The notes beneath the pieces are model-generated. The model worked only from the letters and a program-made list of their open reading frames with translations. It searched no databases and was not told where the DNA came from. Positions 1 through 8,189 of a stretch of DNA of 25,563 bases are shown piece after piece (position 1 is the first letter of the stretch; the number at the start of each line of letters is the position of its first letter). The translations under genes were made by a program, and so were the position numbers. Source of the stretch: an uncultured Veillonella sp. (lineage in GTDB: Bacteria; Bacillota; Negativicutes; Veillonellales; Veillonellaceae); contig URQX01000010.1 in the NCBI GenBank assembly GCA_900550175.1, forward strand, positions 1 through 25,563, written 5' to 3'.

Positions 1-63
1 AACATGAGATTAGAAAATTGATTTAATTTTGTCGCATTACTTATTGCAATTCATCTTATATTA

Positions 64-97
64 AAAAAGAGACTTTGTTAGAGCAAAGTCTCTTTTT
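64..97 (-). terminator. Intrinsic terminator after the universal stress gene
   Basis: An inverted repeat (AAAAAGAGACTTTG, 6-nt loop, CAAAGTCTCTTTT) is flanked by A-runs on one side and T-runs on the other. It would work for the minus-strand gene ending at 123 and could also act in the other direction. Bases 1-63 contain nothing else that I can recognise. Confidence 0.8.
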
Positions 98-122
98 ATA
101 TCATATCTATACAGGATATGAA

Positions 123-569
123 TTATTTAATGATTAATACAGGGCAAGTGGAGTGACTAGTTACATAGCTACTTACGCTACCCATGAACAAGCCTTTCAA
201 TGGACCAAGGCCACGGCTACCCATTACGATAAGATCAGCATTGTATTTTTTAGCTACTGCTAACAATGCAGGACCAGGGGAGCCAACTTCGAATACGCTT
301 TTAACTTTTACGCCTGTAGGAATTTCTTTCACTACATCGTTAAGAATTTCTTTACCAGTTTCTTCCATATCTTCCGCAATTTGTTCAGATACGTAGCCAC
401 CGGAAATTGGTGTTTGATCGAAATTGGAAATAGCAGACACAATATTTGCAACGTGAACAATAATCAATTCAGCATGGTTGCGGTCCGCTACAGCGAGAGC
501 ATGTTCCAACGCACGTTTAGCATTTTCAGAACCATCAGTAGGTACGACAATAGTTTTGTAGGTAACCAT
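123..569 (-). CDS. Universal stress protein, UspA family (ATP-binding type)
   Basis: This 148-residue cytoplasmic protein is a single Usp domain of usual length. The N-terminus (YKTIVVPTDGSENAKRAL) is the typical first beta strand and Asp loop. The C-terminal part has the nucleotide-binding pattern G-x2-G-x9-G-S (VMGSRGLGPLKGLFMGSVS), so it belongs to the ATP-binding rather than the UspA-proper subgroup. Such proteins are small stress-response factors whose exact role is rarely known. The start at 569 follows an AGGAGG ribosome site about 7 nt upstream. It appears to be monocistronic: its own terminator lies at 64-97 and a probable promoter at 686-716. Family assignment is firm; the physiological role is open. 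Confidence 0.93.
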   Translation of the reverse strand: MVTYKTIVVPTDGSENAKRALEHALAVADRNHAELIIVHVANIVSAISNFDQTPISGGYVSEQIAEDMEETGKEILNDVVKEIPTGVKVKSVFEVGSPGPALLAVAKKYNADLIVMGSRGLGPLKGLFMGSVSSYVTSHSTCPVLIIK

Positions 570-716
570 AATAACCCCTCCTATTTCTAATCCCTCAAAG
601 GGGATATGATCAAAGATCGTTTAGCCTATATTATTATATTCTAGACCATCAAGGAAAACTCCTCTTTTTCTAGAGGATTTCTTTTATTATAGCACAAATT
701 ATACAGAATTATACAA
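570..716 (-). promoter_or_regulatory. Probable uspA-type promoter and leader
   Basis: On the minus strand a TATAAT box (686-691) is preceded by TGC, forming an extended -10. A TTGTAT at 711-716 could be the -35, but the 19-bp spacer is long. The leader of about 110 nt holds two small hairpins: TCCTCT/AGAGGA at 660-677, and ATCCC/GGGAT at 590-605 just before the ribosome site. The 660-677 hairpin could also serve as a weak terminator for the gene ending at 739. The promoter call is tentative. Confidence 0.4.
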
Positions 717-738
717 ATAAAAGAATATTATGTGTATA

Positions 739-2010
739 TTATAACACTTGCGAAGATTGGTTCGTATTCAATGTAGTAGTCAACTTGAATCCATCGAGCA
801 CATCGATAAGCTCTGGTGTGCTAAGGCTAGTACCTGCTGGGCCAATCATACGAGCCACGGCTACATTGCCTTCATTACCTAAGATAATAGTAGCGGCAAA
901 GGATACTGGTGCAGCTACAGATGTATCAGCCGTATTAGGGTTCTTCATATGGCCTGCCAAGTAGAACATAACATTACCATCAATAATATGTGTTTCATAA
1001 CGAGTGATGGTTGCCTTATTCACCTCAACTAATTGTTTGAGATAATAATCACCAAGCATTTGTTTGCCCATCATTGTAGGCATACCAGTACTAACCGCTT
1101 GTACAGGTATTGTAAAGGATTCAACATCTAGGCGCACATTATGCTTAGCAAAAGCAATTTTACCCTTTTCATTCAGACGGGTAAAACCTTTTGGATAGGC
1201 AAATTTAATACCTTCAGCTACGCTGATATCACTTGTGCCTGAGATAAACTGCTTAACACCTTTGATTGCGTTAGAACCGGATTTGTTTAATAGTTCAAAG
1301 GATGGAATTGTATGTTCCATCAAGCCTTGTTCCATAAATTCCCCTTGAATAGGCGCATAGGTACTGACTAAATTATAGCGATGCGTCGGGTCCTTATCCA
1401 TAATAAATTCCACTTCAAATACGGATTGAACAGGCTCTGTAGATGTCATTTCAGCGTACGATTTTGGTGTTGTTTTATCCCAACGTGCTGATGTAGCCCC
1501 TTTCTTATTAAAGAAGCCACCAACGATATCATTATTTTCAAAAACATTACTATGCTGACGCCAGATGCTCAAGTACTCTTCATCAGACATCCCCTTGATT
1601 GGCACACCATACCAAGTCGTATTCCATTCCTTTTGAGCTACCCCGTCTTGCGGTGTATTATTGCGTTTTGTGAAAGACACAGTATAGGAATCATCTTGCG
1701 TTGGACCTGCTAAGTTGAAAGAATAGCCTTGAATATGCTCACTTTCACTACGTACATCCATATCAAGCTTAACACCATCAGCTACACGCCATGGAATCGT
1801 AAAGGTATAGCCATTTTTATAGTCTTTAACTACCGTATTCATCGTAGTAGCATACGATTTATACTGTTCTGGCAAAATAGATGCAGAATCCTTTTGGGAA
1901 TCTACGATAGCTAGCGGAGTTTCAGGTCTACCTTGTAAGCCTTCTGCCATAATAGAGGTCGTGCTCATAGCCATTACAGCCAATGTTGCAGCAATAAAAC
2001 GTAACTTCAT
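739..2010 (-). CDS. Exported protein of unknown function, last gene of the ABC importer operon
   Basis: I do not recognise a family for this 423-residue protein. It starts with a clear Sec signal peptide: Lys2 and Arg4, a hydrophobic stretch at about residues 5-20, and probable cleavage after SIMA (residue 22). There is no lipobox Cys, so it should be released to the periplasm or outside. The mature part has two blocks: residues 50-240, rich in Tyr/Trp/Thr and beta-like, and residues 250-410, which include a stretch (SVAEGIKFAYPKGF) that resembles the start of a compact beta domain. No transmembrane segment follows the signal. The start has an excellent AGGAGG site, and the stop codon of the upstream ATPase overlaps that site, with only 8 nt between the genes. 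The protein is thus co-translated with an amino acid importer. Any role in uptake is inference from position only. Confidence 0.85.
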   Translation of the reverse strand: MKLRFIAATLAVMAMSTTSIMAEGLQGRPETPLAIVDSQKDSASILPEQYKSYATTMNTVVKDYKNGYTFTIPWRVADGVKLDMDVRSESEHIQGYSFNLAGPTQDDSYTVSFTKRNNTPQDGVAQKEWNTTWYGVPIKGMSDEEYLSIWRQHSNVFENNDIVGGFFNKKGATSARWDKTTPKSYAEMTSTEPVQSVFEVEFIMDKDPTHRYNLVSTYAPIQGEFMEQGLMEHTIPSFELLNKSGSNAIKGVKQFISGTSDISVAEGIKFAYPKGFTRLNEKGKIAFAKHNVRLDVESFTIPVQAVSTGMPTMMGKQMLGDYYLKQLVEVNKATITRYETHIIDGNVMFYLAGHMKNPNTADTSVAAPVSFAATIILGNEGNVAVARMIGPAGTSLSTPELIDVLDGFKLTTTLNTNQSSQVL

Positions 2011-2018
2011 AAGACCTC

Positions 2019-2777
2019 CTATAACATATTCTCCAAGAACGCTTTCGTTCTATCGTTCTGTGGATTATTGAAAATTTGCTCTGGTGTACCTTCCTCTTGG
2101 ATGACACCGTCGGCCATGAAGATGACACGGTCAGATACTTCACGAGCAAAGTTCATTTCATGAGTTACGATAATCATTGTCATGTGATCATCGGCCAATT
2201 GTTTAATAGTCTTTAGAACCTCACCTGTTAACTCTGGATCAAGAGCAGATGTTGGTTCATCAAAGAGCATAATTTCTGGATTCATCGCCAATGCACGAGC
2301 TATAGCCACACGTTGTTGTTGGCCCCCAGATAAACGGGATGGATACATATCGCGCTTTTCCCATAGGCCAACTTTATTAAGTAATCGCTCTGCAATCGGT
2401 AAAATCTCATCATCTTTCATGCCTTTTACCATACGCGGTGCAATCATAATATTATCAAGTACCGTCATATGAGGGAATAAATTGAAAGATTGGAAAACCA
2501 TACCCATGCGTAATAGCAAATCATGTTGTGTTTCTTGGCTAGCATAGTTCACGGTGCCATTAGCATCTGTACTAGCAAGGACAGTACCATCTACAGTAAT
2601 AGAACCACCATCAATGGTCTCCAATTGACCTAAGCAGCGCAAGAATGTAGATTTACCAGAGCCAGATGGGCCGATGATAGAAACGATTTCCCCTCTATTC
2701 ATTTTGAGCGATACATCGCGCAATACAGTTTGATTGTTAAAGCGTTTTTCAATACGCTCCATATTTACAAATGTCAT
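2019..2777 (-). CDS. Polar amino acid ABC importer, ATP-binding protein
   Basis: This 252-residue cytoplasmic ATPase powers the importer encoded upstream. Walker A is GPSGSGKST (residues 36-44), the Q-loop Gln is near residue 96, the signature LSGGQ lies at 149-153, and Walker B with the catalytic Glu is IMLFDE (169-174), followed by the D-loop SALD and a switch His in VTHEMNFA. It matches the GlnQ/HisP/ArtP group of the polar amino acid (PAAT) family in length and pattern. The start at 2777 has a GAGGT ribosome site. A 114-nt gap to the permease shows no terminator or promoter that I can support. The substrate cannot be told from the ATPase. Confidence 0.95.
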   Translation of the reverse strand: MTFVNMERIEKRFNNQTVLRDVSLKMNRGEIVSIIGPSGSGKSTFLRCLGQLETIDGGSITVDGTVLASTDANGTVNYASQETQHDLLLRMGMVFQSFNLFPHMTVLDNIMIAPRMVKGMKDDEILPIAERLLNKVGLWEKRDMYPSRLSGGQQQRVAIARALAMNPEIMLFDEPTSALDPELTGEVLKTIKQLADDHMTMIIVTHEMNFAREVSDRVIFMADGVIQEEGTPEQIFNNPQNDRTKAFLENML

Positions 2778-2891
2778 AAGTACCTCTTAAATCATCACAT
2801 CTTTAACTCTAATCATTCTAAGTATTGGATTTAAGTCATCCATATAGACAATAATTAGATCTATCAATATGACAAGCAACTACAGGACAGA

Positions 2892-3548
2892 TTAATCTTC
2901 GTATACAGCAAATCGTCTTTCTAAGTAGTTGAAGATATTTGTCAAAATAAAGGTAAAGATCAAGTAGAATAAAGCTGCCACTAAGAAGGCAGAGATATCA
3001 AAGTCACGTTGTACGATAGATTTTGTAATACGCAAGATATCGTTCATAGCCAATACATATACGAGAGAAGTATCTTTCAACAAGTTAATTGTCTCATTCG
3101 CAAGCGGAGGCAATACGCGTTTAAACATTTGTGGCAAGATGATCTTACGCATCGTTTGGGCATAAGTAAAACCAAGAACCTTTGCCCCTTCGTACTGACC
3201 ACGAGAAATGGATTGAATACCACCGCGGAAAATTTCACATAAATACGCTGCGTAGTTCAATACGAATGTAAGCACTGCGGCTGTAGCATCATCCATTTGG
3301 ACTGCACCATCTGTAATGATAGGCAATGCATAATATACGAATAAAATTTGTAGCATTAATGGTGTACCGCGCATCAAATATACAAAGGCTTCAACAATTT
3401 TGTCGAGCACTGTAAATTTAGATAGACGCACCAAAGCAAGTAAGATACCGCCAGGGATGGATAAAATCCATACAATACAGAATAGCGATACGGTTACCTT
3501 TAAACCATCAGCGATGGTTGGGATAATCTGCAATAAATAATCTAACAT
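2892..3548 (-). CDS. Polar amino acid ABC importer, permease
   Basis: This is a 218-residue inner-membrane protein of the HisM/GlnP type. It begins MLDYLLQIIPTIADGL, carries the family motif RGTPLMLQIL near residues 60-70, and has the cytoplasmic EAA loop EGAKVLGFTYAQ followed by KIILPQMFKRVLPPLANE, which contacts the ATPase. About five transmembrane segments are visible. I placed the start at 3548, because AAGGAG sits at the right distance there. A reading frame open up to 3608 would add 20 residues, including the arm of a hairpin, without a ribosome site. Only one permease gene is present, so the channel is probably a homodimer (inference). Confidence 0.93.
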   Translation of the reverse strand: MLDYLLQIIPTIADGLKVTVSLFCIVWILSIPGGILLALVRLSKFTVLDKIVEAFVYLMRGTPLMLQILFVYYALPIITDGAVQMDDATAAVLTFVLNYAAYLCEIFRGGIQSISRGQYEGAKVLGFTYAQTMRKIILPQMFKRVLPPLANETINLLKDTSLVYVLAMNDILRITKSIVQRDFDISAFLVAALFYLIFTFILTNIFNYLERRFAVYED

Positions 3549-3568
3549 GGAATACTCCTTCAAAACAC

Positions 3569-3603
3569 GACTAGAGAAGAGGCATCTGGCCTCTTCTCTA
3601 GTG
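3569..3603 (-). other. Intercistronic hairpin between binding-protein and permease genes
   Basis: The arms 3570-3583 and 3589-3602 form a perfect 14-bp stem (ACTAGAGAAGAGGC and its complement) with a 5-nt loop. It lies between the stop of the binding-protein gene and the ribosome site of the permease. The run after the stem on the minus strand is only TCGTGTTTTG, too poor for an efficient terminator. Such hairpins are known to protect the 3' end of abundant binding-protein messages or to reduce read-through. Confidence 0.75.
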
Positions 3604-3671
3604 TACATTTCGTTCTTTAATTATCTGTTGTACAAACTGACCATAGTACTATTAGTATATCACGAATTGTA

Positions 3672-4484
3672 CTATTTAGCATCGCTCTTATCTAGGTCTG
3701 CGCTAGAACCTAACCATTTTTCAACGATTTTATCAGCAGTACCATCTTTTTTCATTTCAGCTAAGATACCATTGATTTTATCACGCAATGCAGTGTCATC
3801 TTTACGGAAGCCAACAGCAAAGTTATCAACACCGTAATCAGTACCTTCTACGATTTTGTATTTACCAGGTTCTTTTGTCATGAGGTAACGAGCGATAACA
3901 CCATCTGCGATAACTGCATCAACACGTCCAATACCAAGATCCATGAAAGCACTTACGAAATCAGCATAGGATTTTGTTTCTTTCACAGTTTTACCACTCG
4001 GATCATTTTGCAATGCAGATTCACCAGTACTAGCTTGTTGAACACCTACTACTTTACCTGCAAGATCTGCTTTAGATTTAATGGATTCATCATCATTACG
4101 AATAACGATGTATTGTTTGTCCTTCATGTATGTGTTGGAGAACAAAATATTTTTCTCACGTTCAGGAGATACTGTTAAGCCATTCCATAAAGCGTCGATT
4201 TTTTTAGATTTCAACTCAGCTTCTTTACTGGACCAGTCGATAGCTTTGAATTCTACTTCCATGCCAGCACGTTTAGCTGCTTCTTTAGCCATATCGATAT
4301 CAAGACCTACGATTTCGCCTTTATCATCTTTAAAGCCCATAGGAGGGAAGCTATCATCTAAGCCGATAACGATTTTTTTAGGTAATTCTTTATTAGCAGT
4401 TTTAGTATCACTACCACAACCCGTTACAAATACCATCATAGATACTGCTGCAAGGCCAACGGCCATCATTTTTTTCCAATTCAT
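3672..4484 (-). CDS. Polar amino acid ABC importer, solute-binding lipoprotein
   Basis: This 270-residue extracytoplasmic lipoprotein is of the SBP_bac_3 family. A lipoprotein signal peptide ends in the lipobox FVTGC, with the lipidated Cys at residue 23. The mature protein starts its first lobe with IVIGLDDSFPPMGFKD and shows the family's ligand-pocket features, including LDIDMAKEAAKRAG, the Trp/Thr segment WNGLTVSPER, and the hinge region VVGVQQASTGE. Amino acid specificity cannot be read reliably; polar amino acid (Gln, Cys, Arg or His type) is as far as I would go. A GGAGGATAG ribosome site precedes the start. It is the first gene of the operon, followed by a strong hairpin, which fits its need for higher expression than the permease. 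Confidence 0.94.
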   Translation of the reverse strand: MNWKKMMAVGLAAVSMMVFVTGCGSDTKTANKELPKKIVIGLDDSFPPMGFKDDKGEIVGLDIDMAKEAAKRAGMEVEFKAIDWSSKEAELKSKKIDALWNGLTVSPEREKNILFSNTYMKDKQYIVIRNDDESIKSKADLAGKVVGVQQASTGESALQNDPSGKTVKETKSYADFVSAFMDLGIGRVDAVIADGVIARYLMTKEPGKYKIVEGTDYGVDNFAVGFRKDDTALRDKINGILAEMKKDGTADKIVEKWLGSSADLDKSDAK

Positions 4485-4497
4485 AACTATCCTCCAC

Positions 4498-4595
4498 GGT
4501 GTGTTACACCTTTAATTACTTGCTATTCTATGCTGTACAGAACTCATGTCTGTACCCGATGATTGTATTATACTTTAGTTCGTTAAAGTTGTAAA
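4498..4595 (-). promoter_or_regulatory. Promoter and short leader of the amino acid ABC operon
   Basis: On the minus strand TTTACA (4590-4595) and TATAAT (4567-4572) are separated by exactly 17 bp, a good housekeeping promoter. The expected start near 4560 opens directly into a 7-bp hairpin (GTACAGA/TCTGTAC, 4535-4555). A second small palindrome (GGTGT/ACACC, 4498-4510) precedes the ribosome site. No T-box or known riboswitch pattern is apparent. Confidence 0.75.
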
Positions 4596-4686
4596 TAGCT
4601 AATTTGATGAATTTTTGAATTTTCTTAACTAAGCAATACTACATATCATCTGTTATAAGATTAAAATGTTTTCATCATCCAATACT

Positions 4687-5163
4687 TTAAAGATCTGAAT
4701 GCTTATTAATAGCTTCAATCATGGCCATTTTATCTTTATACCCTACCTGCGCAAGGTCTAAGGGTATGACATAAATACCACCATGACCATTCATGGCCTG
4801 CAATTCACGCCACCCTTCGGTAAATCCAATAATATGCTCATAATCGACAAAGACAAAATATTCATCCCCATGAAAGAGACTGTGAAAGTATTCTATAAAA
4901 GAAAAAGGCCTACGTTTTAACACGAGGCCCTTTTCACAGATAAAAGCTTGACTTTCACCTAATCTATGAAGGGTCCACAATATAAGAAGTAACAACAGAT
5001 AATACAATATACGCTCAGCCCAATCAGACGGCAAATATTTCACAATTAACACGCACACCAATAGACCGACGATGCGTCCAGTCCACTGGATTCCACGATG
5101 TATTTCTAAGCTCTGTTGTACGGCCCCTGATGAAAAGCGTTCCATCGCCTCTTGTTTCGTCAT
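4687..5163 (-). CDS. Small two-helix membrane protein of unknown function
   Basis: I do not recognise this 158-residue protein with confidence. Residues 28-45 and 50-66 are two closely spaced hydrophobic helices (IVGLLVCVLIVKYL and ILYYLLLLLILWTL). They are followed by a soluble tail of about 90 residues with alternating hydrophobic residues (AFICEKGLVLKR, EYFVFVDYEHIIGFTEG, GGIYVIPLDL). This layout, a helical hairpin plus a small beta-rich domain, recalls bacterial PH-like or YcxB-like membrane proteins, but that is only a resemblance. It begins 36 nt after trpS with an AGGTAAG site and is probably co-transcribed with it. About 90 nt of AT-rich DNA separate its stop from the ABC operon promoter, and I see no clear terminator there. 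Confidence 0.7.
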   Translation of the reverse strand: MTKQEAMERFSSGAVQQSLEIHRGIQWTGRIVGLLVCVLIVKYLPSDWAERILYYLLLLLILWTLHRLGESQAFICEKGLVLKRRPFSFIEYFHSLFHGDEYFVFVDYEHIIGFTEGWRELQAMNGHGGIYVIPLDLAQVGYKDKMAMIEAINKHSDL

Positions 5164-5199
5164 GGCTTACCTCACAAATTGAAAGTCTACTATATGATT

Positions 5200-6186
5200 T
5201 TATTTACGGCACAAGCCCATAGCTTGCTCTACTTTACGGTACATTTGACTTGCTTTAGCATGAGCCTTAGCAGCACCTTCATCGAGAATTACATCAAGTT
5301 CAGGGCTTGTAATCAATTCATTGTAACGTTGTTGAATTGGCTCAAGAGTTGCCACCAATAGGTCTGCGATATCGGATTTGAAGACACCATAACCTTTACC
5401 GGCATACATTTCTTCGATAGCTTCATAGCTGTCTTTTGTGATGGCACGATAAATGCCCATCAAGTTAGAAATGCCCGGTTTGTTTTCTTTATCGTAACGC
5501 ACCGCGTTATCAGAGTCAGTTTGAGCGCGTTTCAATTTTTTCACGATCAAGTCTGGTGCATCCAAAAGACGAATGGTAGCATTTTGGTTATCATCAGATT
5601 TACTCATTTTCTTAGTTGGCTCTTGTAAGCTCATAACGCGAGCACCACCTTCGCCTACCTTGATATCAGGTACTACGAAAGTTTCGCCAAATCTACGGTT
5701 AAAACGCTCTGCCAAATTACGAGTCAACTCAAGATGTTGTTTTTGGTCCTCACCTACTGGAACATAGTTAGTACCATATAACAAAATATCAGCCGCCATC
5801 AATGGTGGATACGTAAGCAACGCTGTAGGAATAGAGTCACCTTGTTTTTGAGACTTATCTTTGTACTGTGTCATACGCTCTAATTCGCCAACATAGCTGA
5901 TAGATTGCATAACCCAACCGAGTTTAACGTGCTCAGGCACTTCGGATTGTACGAACAATGTGACCTTTTTAGGATCGAGGCCAACCGCTAGGTACAACGC
6001 AGCCAAATTACGAGTATTTTGGAATAACTCTTTTGGATCTTGCGGTACAGTGATCGCATGTTGGTTAACGATGCAATAATAACATTCGTCAGTATCTTGA
6101 TACTCTAAGAAATTACGTAAAGCCCCCAAATAGTTGCCAAGTGTTAATTCCCCACTTGGTTGGATGCCGGAAAATATAACTGCCAT
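5200..6186 (-). CDS. trpS: Tryptophan--tRNA ligase
   Basis: This 328-residue cytoplasmic class Ic synthetase charges tRNA-Trp with tryptophan. The N-terminus IFSGIQPSGELTLGNYLGAL contains the HIGH-equivalent TLGN (residues 15-18). The KMSKS loop is at 193-197 (KKMSKSDD), and AADILLY (131-137) supplies the Trp-pocket Asp. Length and motifs are those of the usual bacterial enzyme. The start at 6186 has a GGGAG ribosome site. It lies 58 nt downstream of glmS behind a terminator hairpin. No room exists for a T-box leader, and I found no clear promoter of its own, so it may depend on read-through from glmS or on a weak promoter. Confidence 0.97.
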   Translation of the reverse strand: MAVIFSGIQPSGELTLGNYLGALRNFLEYQDTDECYYCIVNQHAITVPQDPKELFQNTRNLAALYLAVGLDPKKVTLFVQSEVPEHVKLGWVMQSISYVGELERMTQYKDKSQKQGDSIPTALLTYPPLMAADILLYGTNYVPVGEDQKQHLELTRNLAERFNRRFGETFVVPDIKVGEGGARVMSLQEPTKKMSKSDDNQNATIRLLDAPDLIVKKLKRAQTDSDNAVRYDKENKPGISNLMGIYRAITKDSYEAIEEMYAGKGYGVFKSDIADLLVATLEPIQQRYNELITSPELDVILDEGAAKAHAKASQMYRKVEQAMGLCRK

Positions 6187-6209
6187 AATAGTCTCCCTAT
6201 ATTGAAATA

Positions 6210-6237
6210 AACCAACAGTGCCGAGGCACTGTTGGTT
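6210..6237 (-). terminator. Terminator downstream of glmS
   Basis: A near-perfect GC-containing hairpin (AACCAACAGTGCC against GGCACTGTTGGTT, minimal loop) begins 7 nt after the glmS stop. The tract behind it on the minus strand is T-rich but interrupted (TATTTC), so termination may be partial and allow some transcription into trpS. Confidence 0.7.
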
Positions 6238-6244
6238 ATATATA

Positions 6245-8077
6245 TTATTCTACGGTTACAGATTTAGCCAAGTTACGTGGTTTATCTACATCTGCGCCGC
6301 GTGTAATCGCTGCGTAGTACGCCAATAATTGCAATGGTACAACCGCTAAGATTGGAGCGATGAATTTATTTGCACGAGGCACATAGATTGTATGGTCTAC
6401 GTGTTTAGATAATTCTTCGTCACCTTTCATGCCAATACCGATTACAACAGCTTCACGCGCTTTTACTTCCCGGATGTTGCTGATCATCTTATCGTACACA
6501 TCTTCTTGTGTAGCCAATGCGATAACAGGTACGCCTTCTTCGATGAGAGCCAATGTACCATGTTTCAACTCGCCACCAGCATATGCTTCCGCATGGATGT
6601 AAGAAATTTCTTTCAATTTCAAAGCACCTTCCATCGCTACTGCATAGTCGATAGCACGACCCAAGAAGAACGCATCAGATTTGAAGCCATAATGTTTTGC
6701 AAAGGCTTTCATATCTTCGTCTACTTCAAAGATTTCATGAATCAATGTAGGCAAGTTTTTAACACCGCTAAGGATTTCTTCACCTAAAGCTGGATCCATT
6801 TTGCCATTTAATTGGCCAAGGTATACAGCGAACAACAAGCCTGCTACTAATTGAGTAGTATACGCTTTTGTAGATGCTACAGAGATTTCAGGACCTGCCC
6901 ATGTGTACACAGTGTTATCTGCTTCACGGGAAATACTGGAGCCTACTACGTTTGTAATTGCCAAGGATTTAGCGCCAAGACGTTTAGCCTCTTTCAAAGC
7001 AGCCAATGTATCGGATGTTTCACCGGATTGACTGATAACGATACATAATGTTTTGTCATCAGTCAATGGATTGCTGTAACGGTACTCAGATGCAATTTCC
7101 ACATTTACAGGAATACGCGCCAAGTTTTCAATATATTGTTTAGTTACAAGACCTGCATGGTATGCAGTACCACATGCAACGATGAGAATTTTATTGAAAG
7201 CTGCTACATCGTCAGCAGTCCAATTCAACTCATCAAAAATTGCTGTTTTACCATCTTCGGAGATATGTGTACCGAATGTATCGCGTACAGCTTTAGGTTG
7301 GTCATGAATTTCTTTCAACATGAAGTGTTCATAACCGCCTTTTTCTGCTGCTTCTGCATTCCAGTTAACGTGGAATACTTCTTTATCAACAGGATTACCT
7401 TCACGGTCAAATACGGATACAGCATCGCGAGTAACGATAGCTAATTCACCATCGCTCAAGATGTATGTATCACGTGTGTAGTTAATGATAGCTGGAATAT
7501 CGGAGGCAACGAAGTTTTCGCCTTTGCCAAGACCGATAACCAATGGATTTTCTTTTTTAGTACAAATGATTTTATCTGGCTCATCAGAGCAGATGATTTC
7601 AAGTGCATATGCACCGTCAACACGAGCGAGCATGCGACGTACAGTGCCTACGAAATCGCCATCATACATATCCTCTAATAAATGAGCTACTACTTCTGTA
7701 TCAGTTTCAGATTTGAAATGATAACCTTTTGCAATAAGCTCTTCTTTTAAAGGCATGTAGTTTTCAATAATACCGTTGTGAACAACAGCAAATTTACCAT
7801 CTTCAGATGCATGGGGATGGGAGTTCATATCGGATGGACGACCATGAGTAGCCCAACGAGTATGACCAATACCTACAGTCCCTTCATTAGTATCTGCTTT
7901 TACAATCGCCTCAAGATTGGCAAGACGACCAACCTTTTTTTGAATTTTAATTACATTTTCAGGGCCGATAACAGCAATACCTGCAGAGTCATAACCACGG
8001 TATTCTAATTTCGCCATACCGTCCAATAAGAAATCAGATGCTTGATTAAAGCCAATGTATCCTACGATACCGCACAT
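6245..8077 (-). CDS. glmS: Glutamine--fructose-6-phosphate aminotransferase (isomerising)
   Basis: This 610-residue cytoplasmic enzyme makes glucosamine-6-phosphate from fructose-6-phosphate and glutamine, the first step to UDP-GlcNAc. MCGIVGYIG places the catalytic Cys at residue 2 of the N-terminal Ntn glutaminase domain (about 1-240), which also holds GHTRWATHG and HNGIIEN. Two SIS sugar-isomerase domains follow (about 290-420 and 460-600; ISQSGETSDT, STKAYTTQ), and the C-terminus PRNLAKSVTVE is the family signature. The start at 8077 has an AGGAGG site. Upstream lies a leader of over 300 nt with a glmS ribozyme, so the product GlcN6P should trigger mRNA self-cleavage and lower expression. 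A terminator follows the gene. Confidence 0.98.
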   Translation of the reverse strand: MCGIVGYIGFNQASDFLLDGMAKLEYRGYDSAGIAVIGPENVIKIQKKVGRLANLEAIVKADTNEGTVGIGHTRWATHGRPSDMNSHPHASEDGKFAVVHNGIIENYMPLKEELIAKGYHFKSETDTEVVAHLLEDMYDGDFVGTVRRMLARVDGAYALEIICSDEPDKIICTKKENPLVIGLGKGENFVASDIPAIINYTRDTYILSDGELAIVTRDAVSVFDREGNPVDKEVFHVNWNAEAAEKGGYEHFMLKEIHDQPKAVRDTFGTHISEDGKTAIFDELNWTADDVAAFNKILIVACGTAYHAGLVTKQYIENLARIPVNVEIASEYRYSNPLTDDKTLCIVISQSGETSDTLAALKEAKRLGAKSLAITNVVGSSISREADNTVYTWAGPEISVASTKAYTTQLVAGLLFAVYLGQLNGKMDPALGEEILSGVKNLPTLIHEIFEVDEDMKAFAKHYGFKSDAFFLGRAIDYAVAMEGALKLKEISYIHAEAYAGGELKHGTLALIEEGVPVIALATQEDVYDKMISNIREVKAREAVVIGIGMKGDEELSKHVDHTIYVPRANKFIAPILAVVPLQLLAYYAAITRGADVDKPRNLAKSVTVE

Positions 8078-8095
8078 AAATATATCCTCCTATAA

Positions 8096-8116
8096 CTGGG
8101 GGCATTCTAGCCCCAG
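8096..8116 (-). other. Hairpin between ribozyme and glmS ribosome site
   Basis: CTGGGG (8111-8116 read on the minus strand) pairs with CCCCAG (8096-8101) around a 9-nt loop, just upstream of AGGAGG. The pairing is GC-rich in otherwise AT-rich DNA. It lies 3' of the catalytic ribozyme core and so could influence translation or mRNA stability after cleavage; this is inference. Confidence 0.5.
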
Positions 8117-8189
8117 CCAACAACTAAGGCTAATTAATGTTCTAGATTAATGTTTCAATTATGTATTAATTATTACTTTAATACAATTC

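Noticed and set aside
3549..3608. N-terminal extension of the permease (20 residues)
   Set aside because: The extension encodes a hairpin arm, has no ribosome site and does not resemble a permease N-terminus; the start at 3548 has AAGGAG at proper distance.
4081..4515. 144-codon plus-strand ORF opposite the binding-protein gene
   Set aside because: It is antisense to a clear SBP_bac_3 gene and to its ribosome site and leader, with no protein family features of its own.
6187..6244. Possible T-box leader for trpS
   Set aside because: Only 58 nt separate glmS from trpS and they are filled by a terminator hairpin; there is no specifier loop or T-box sequence.
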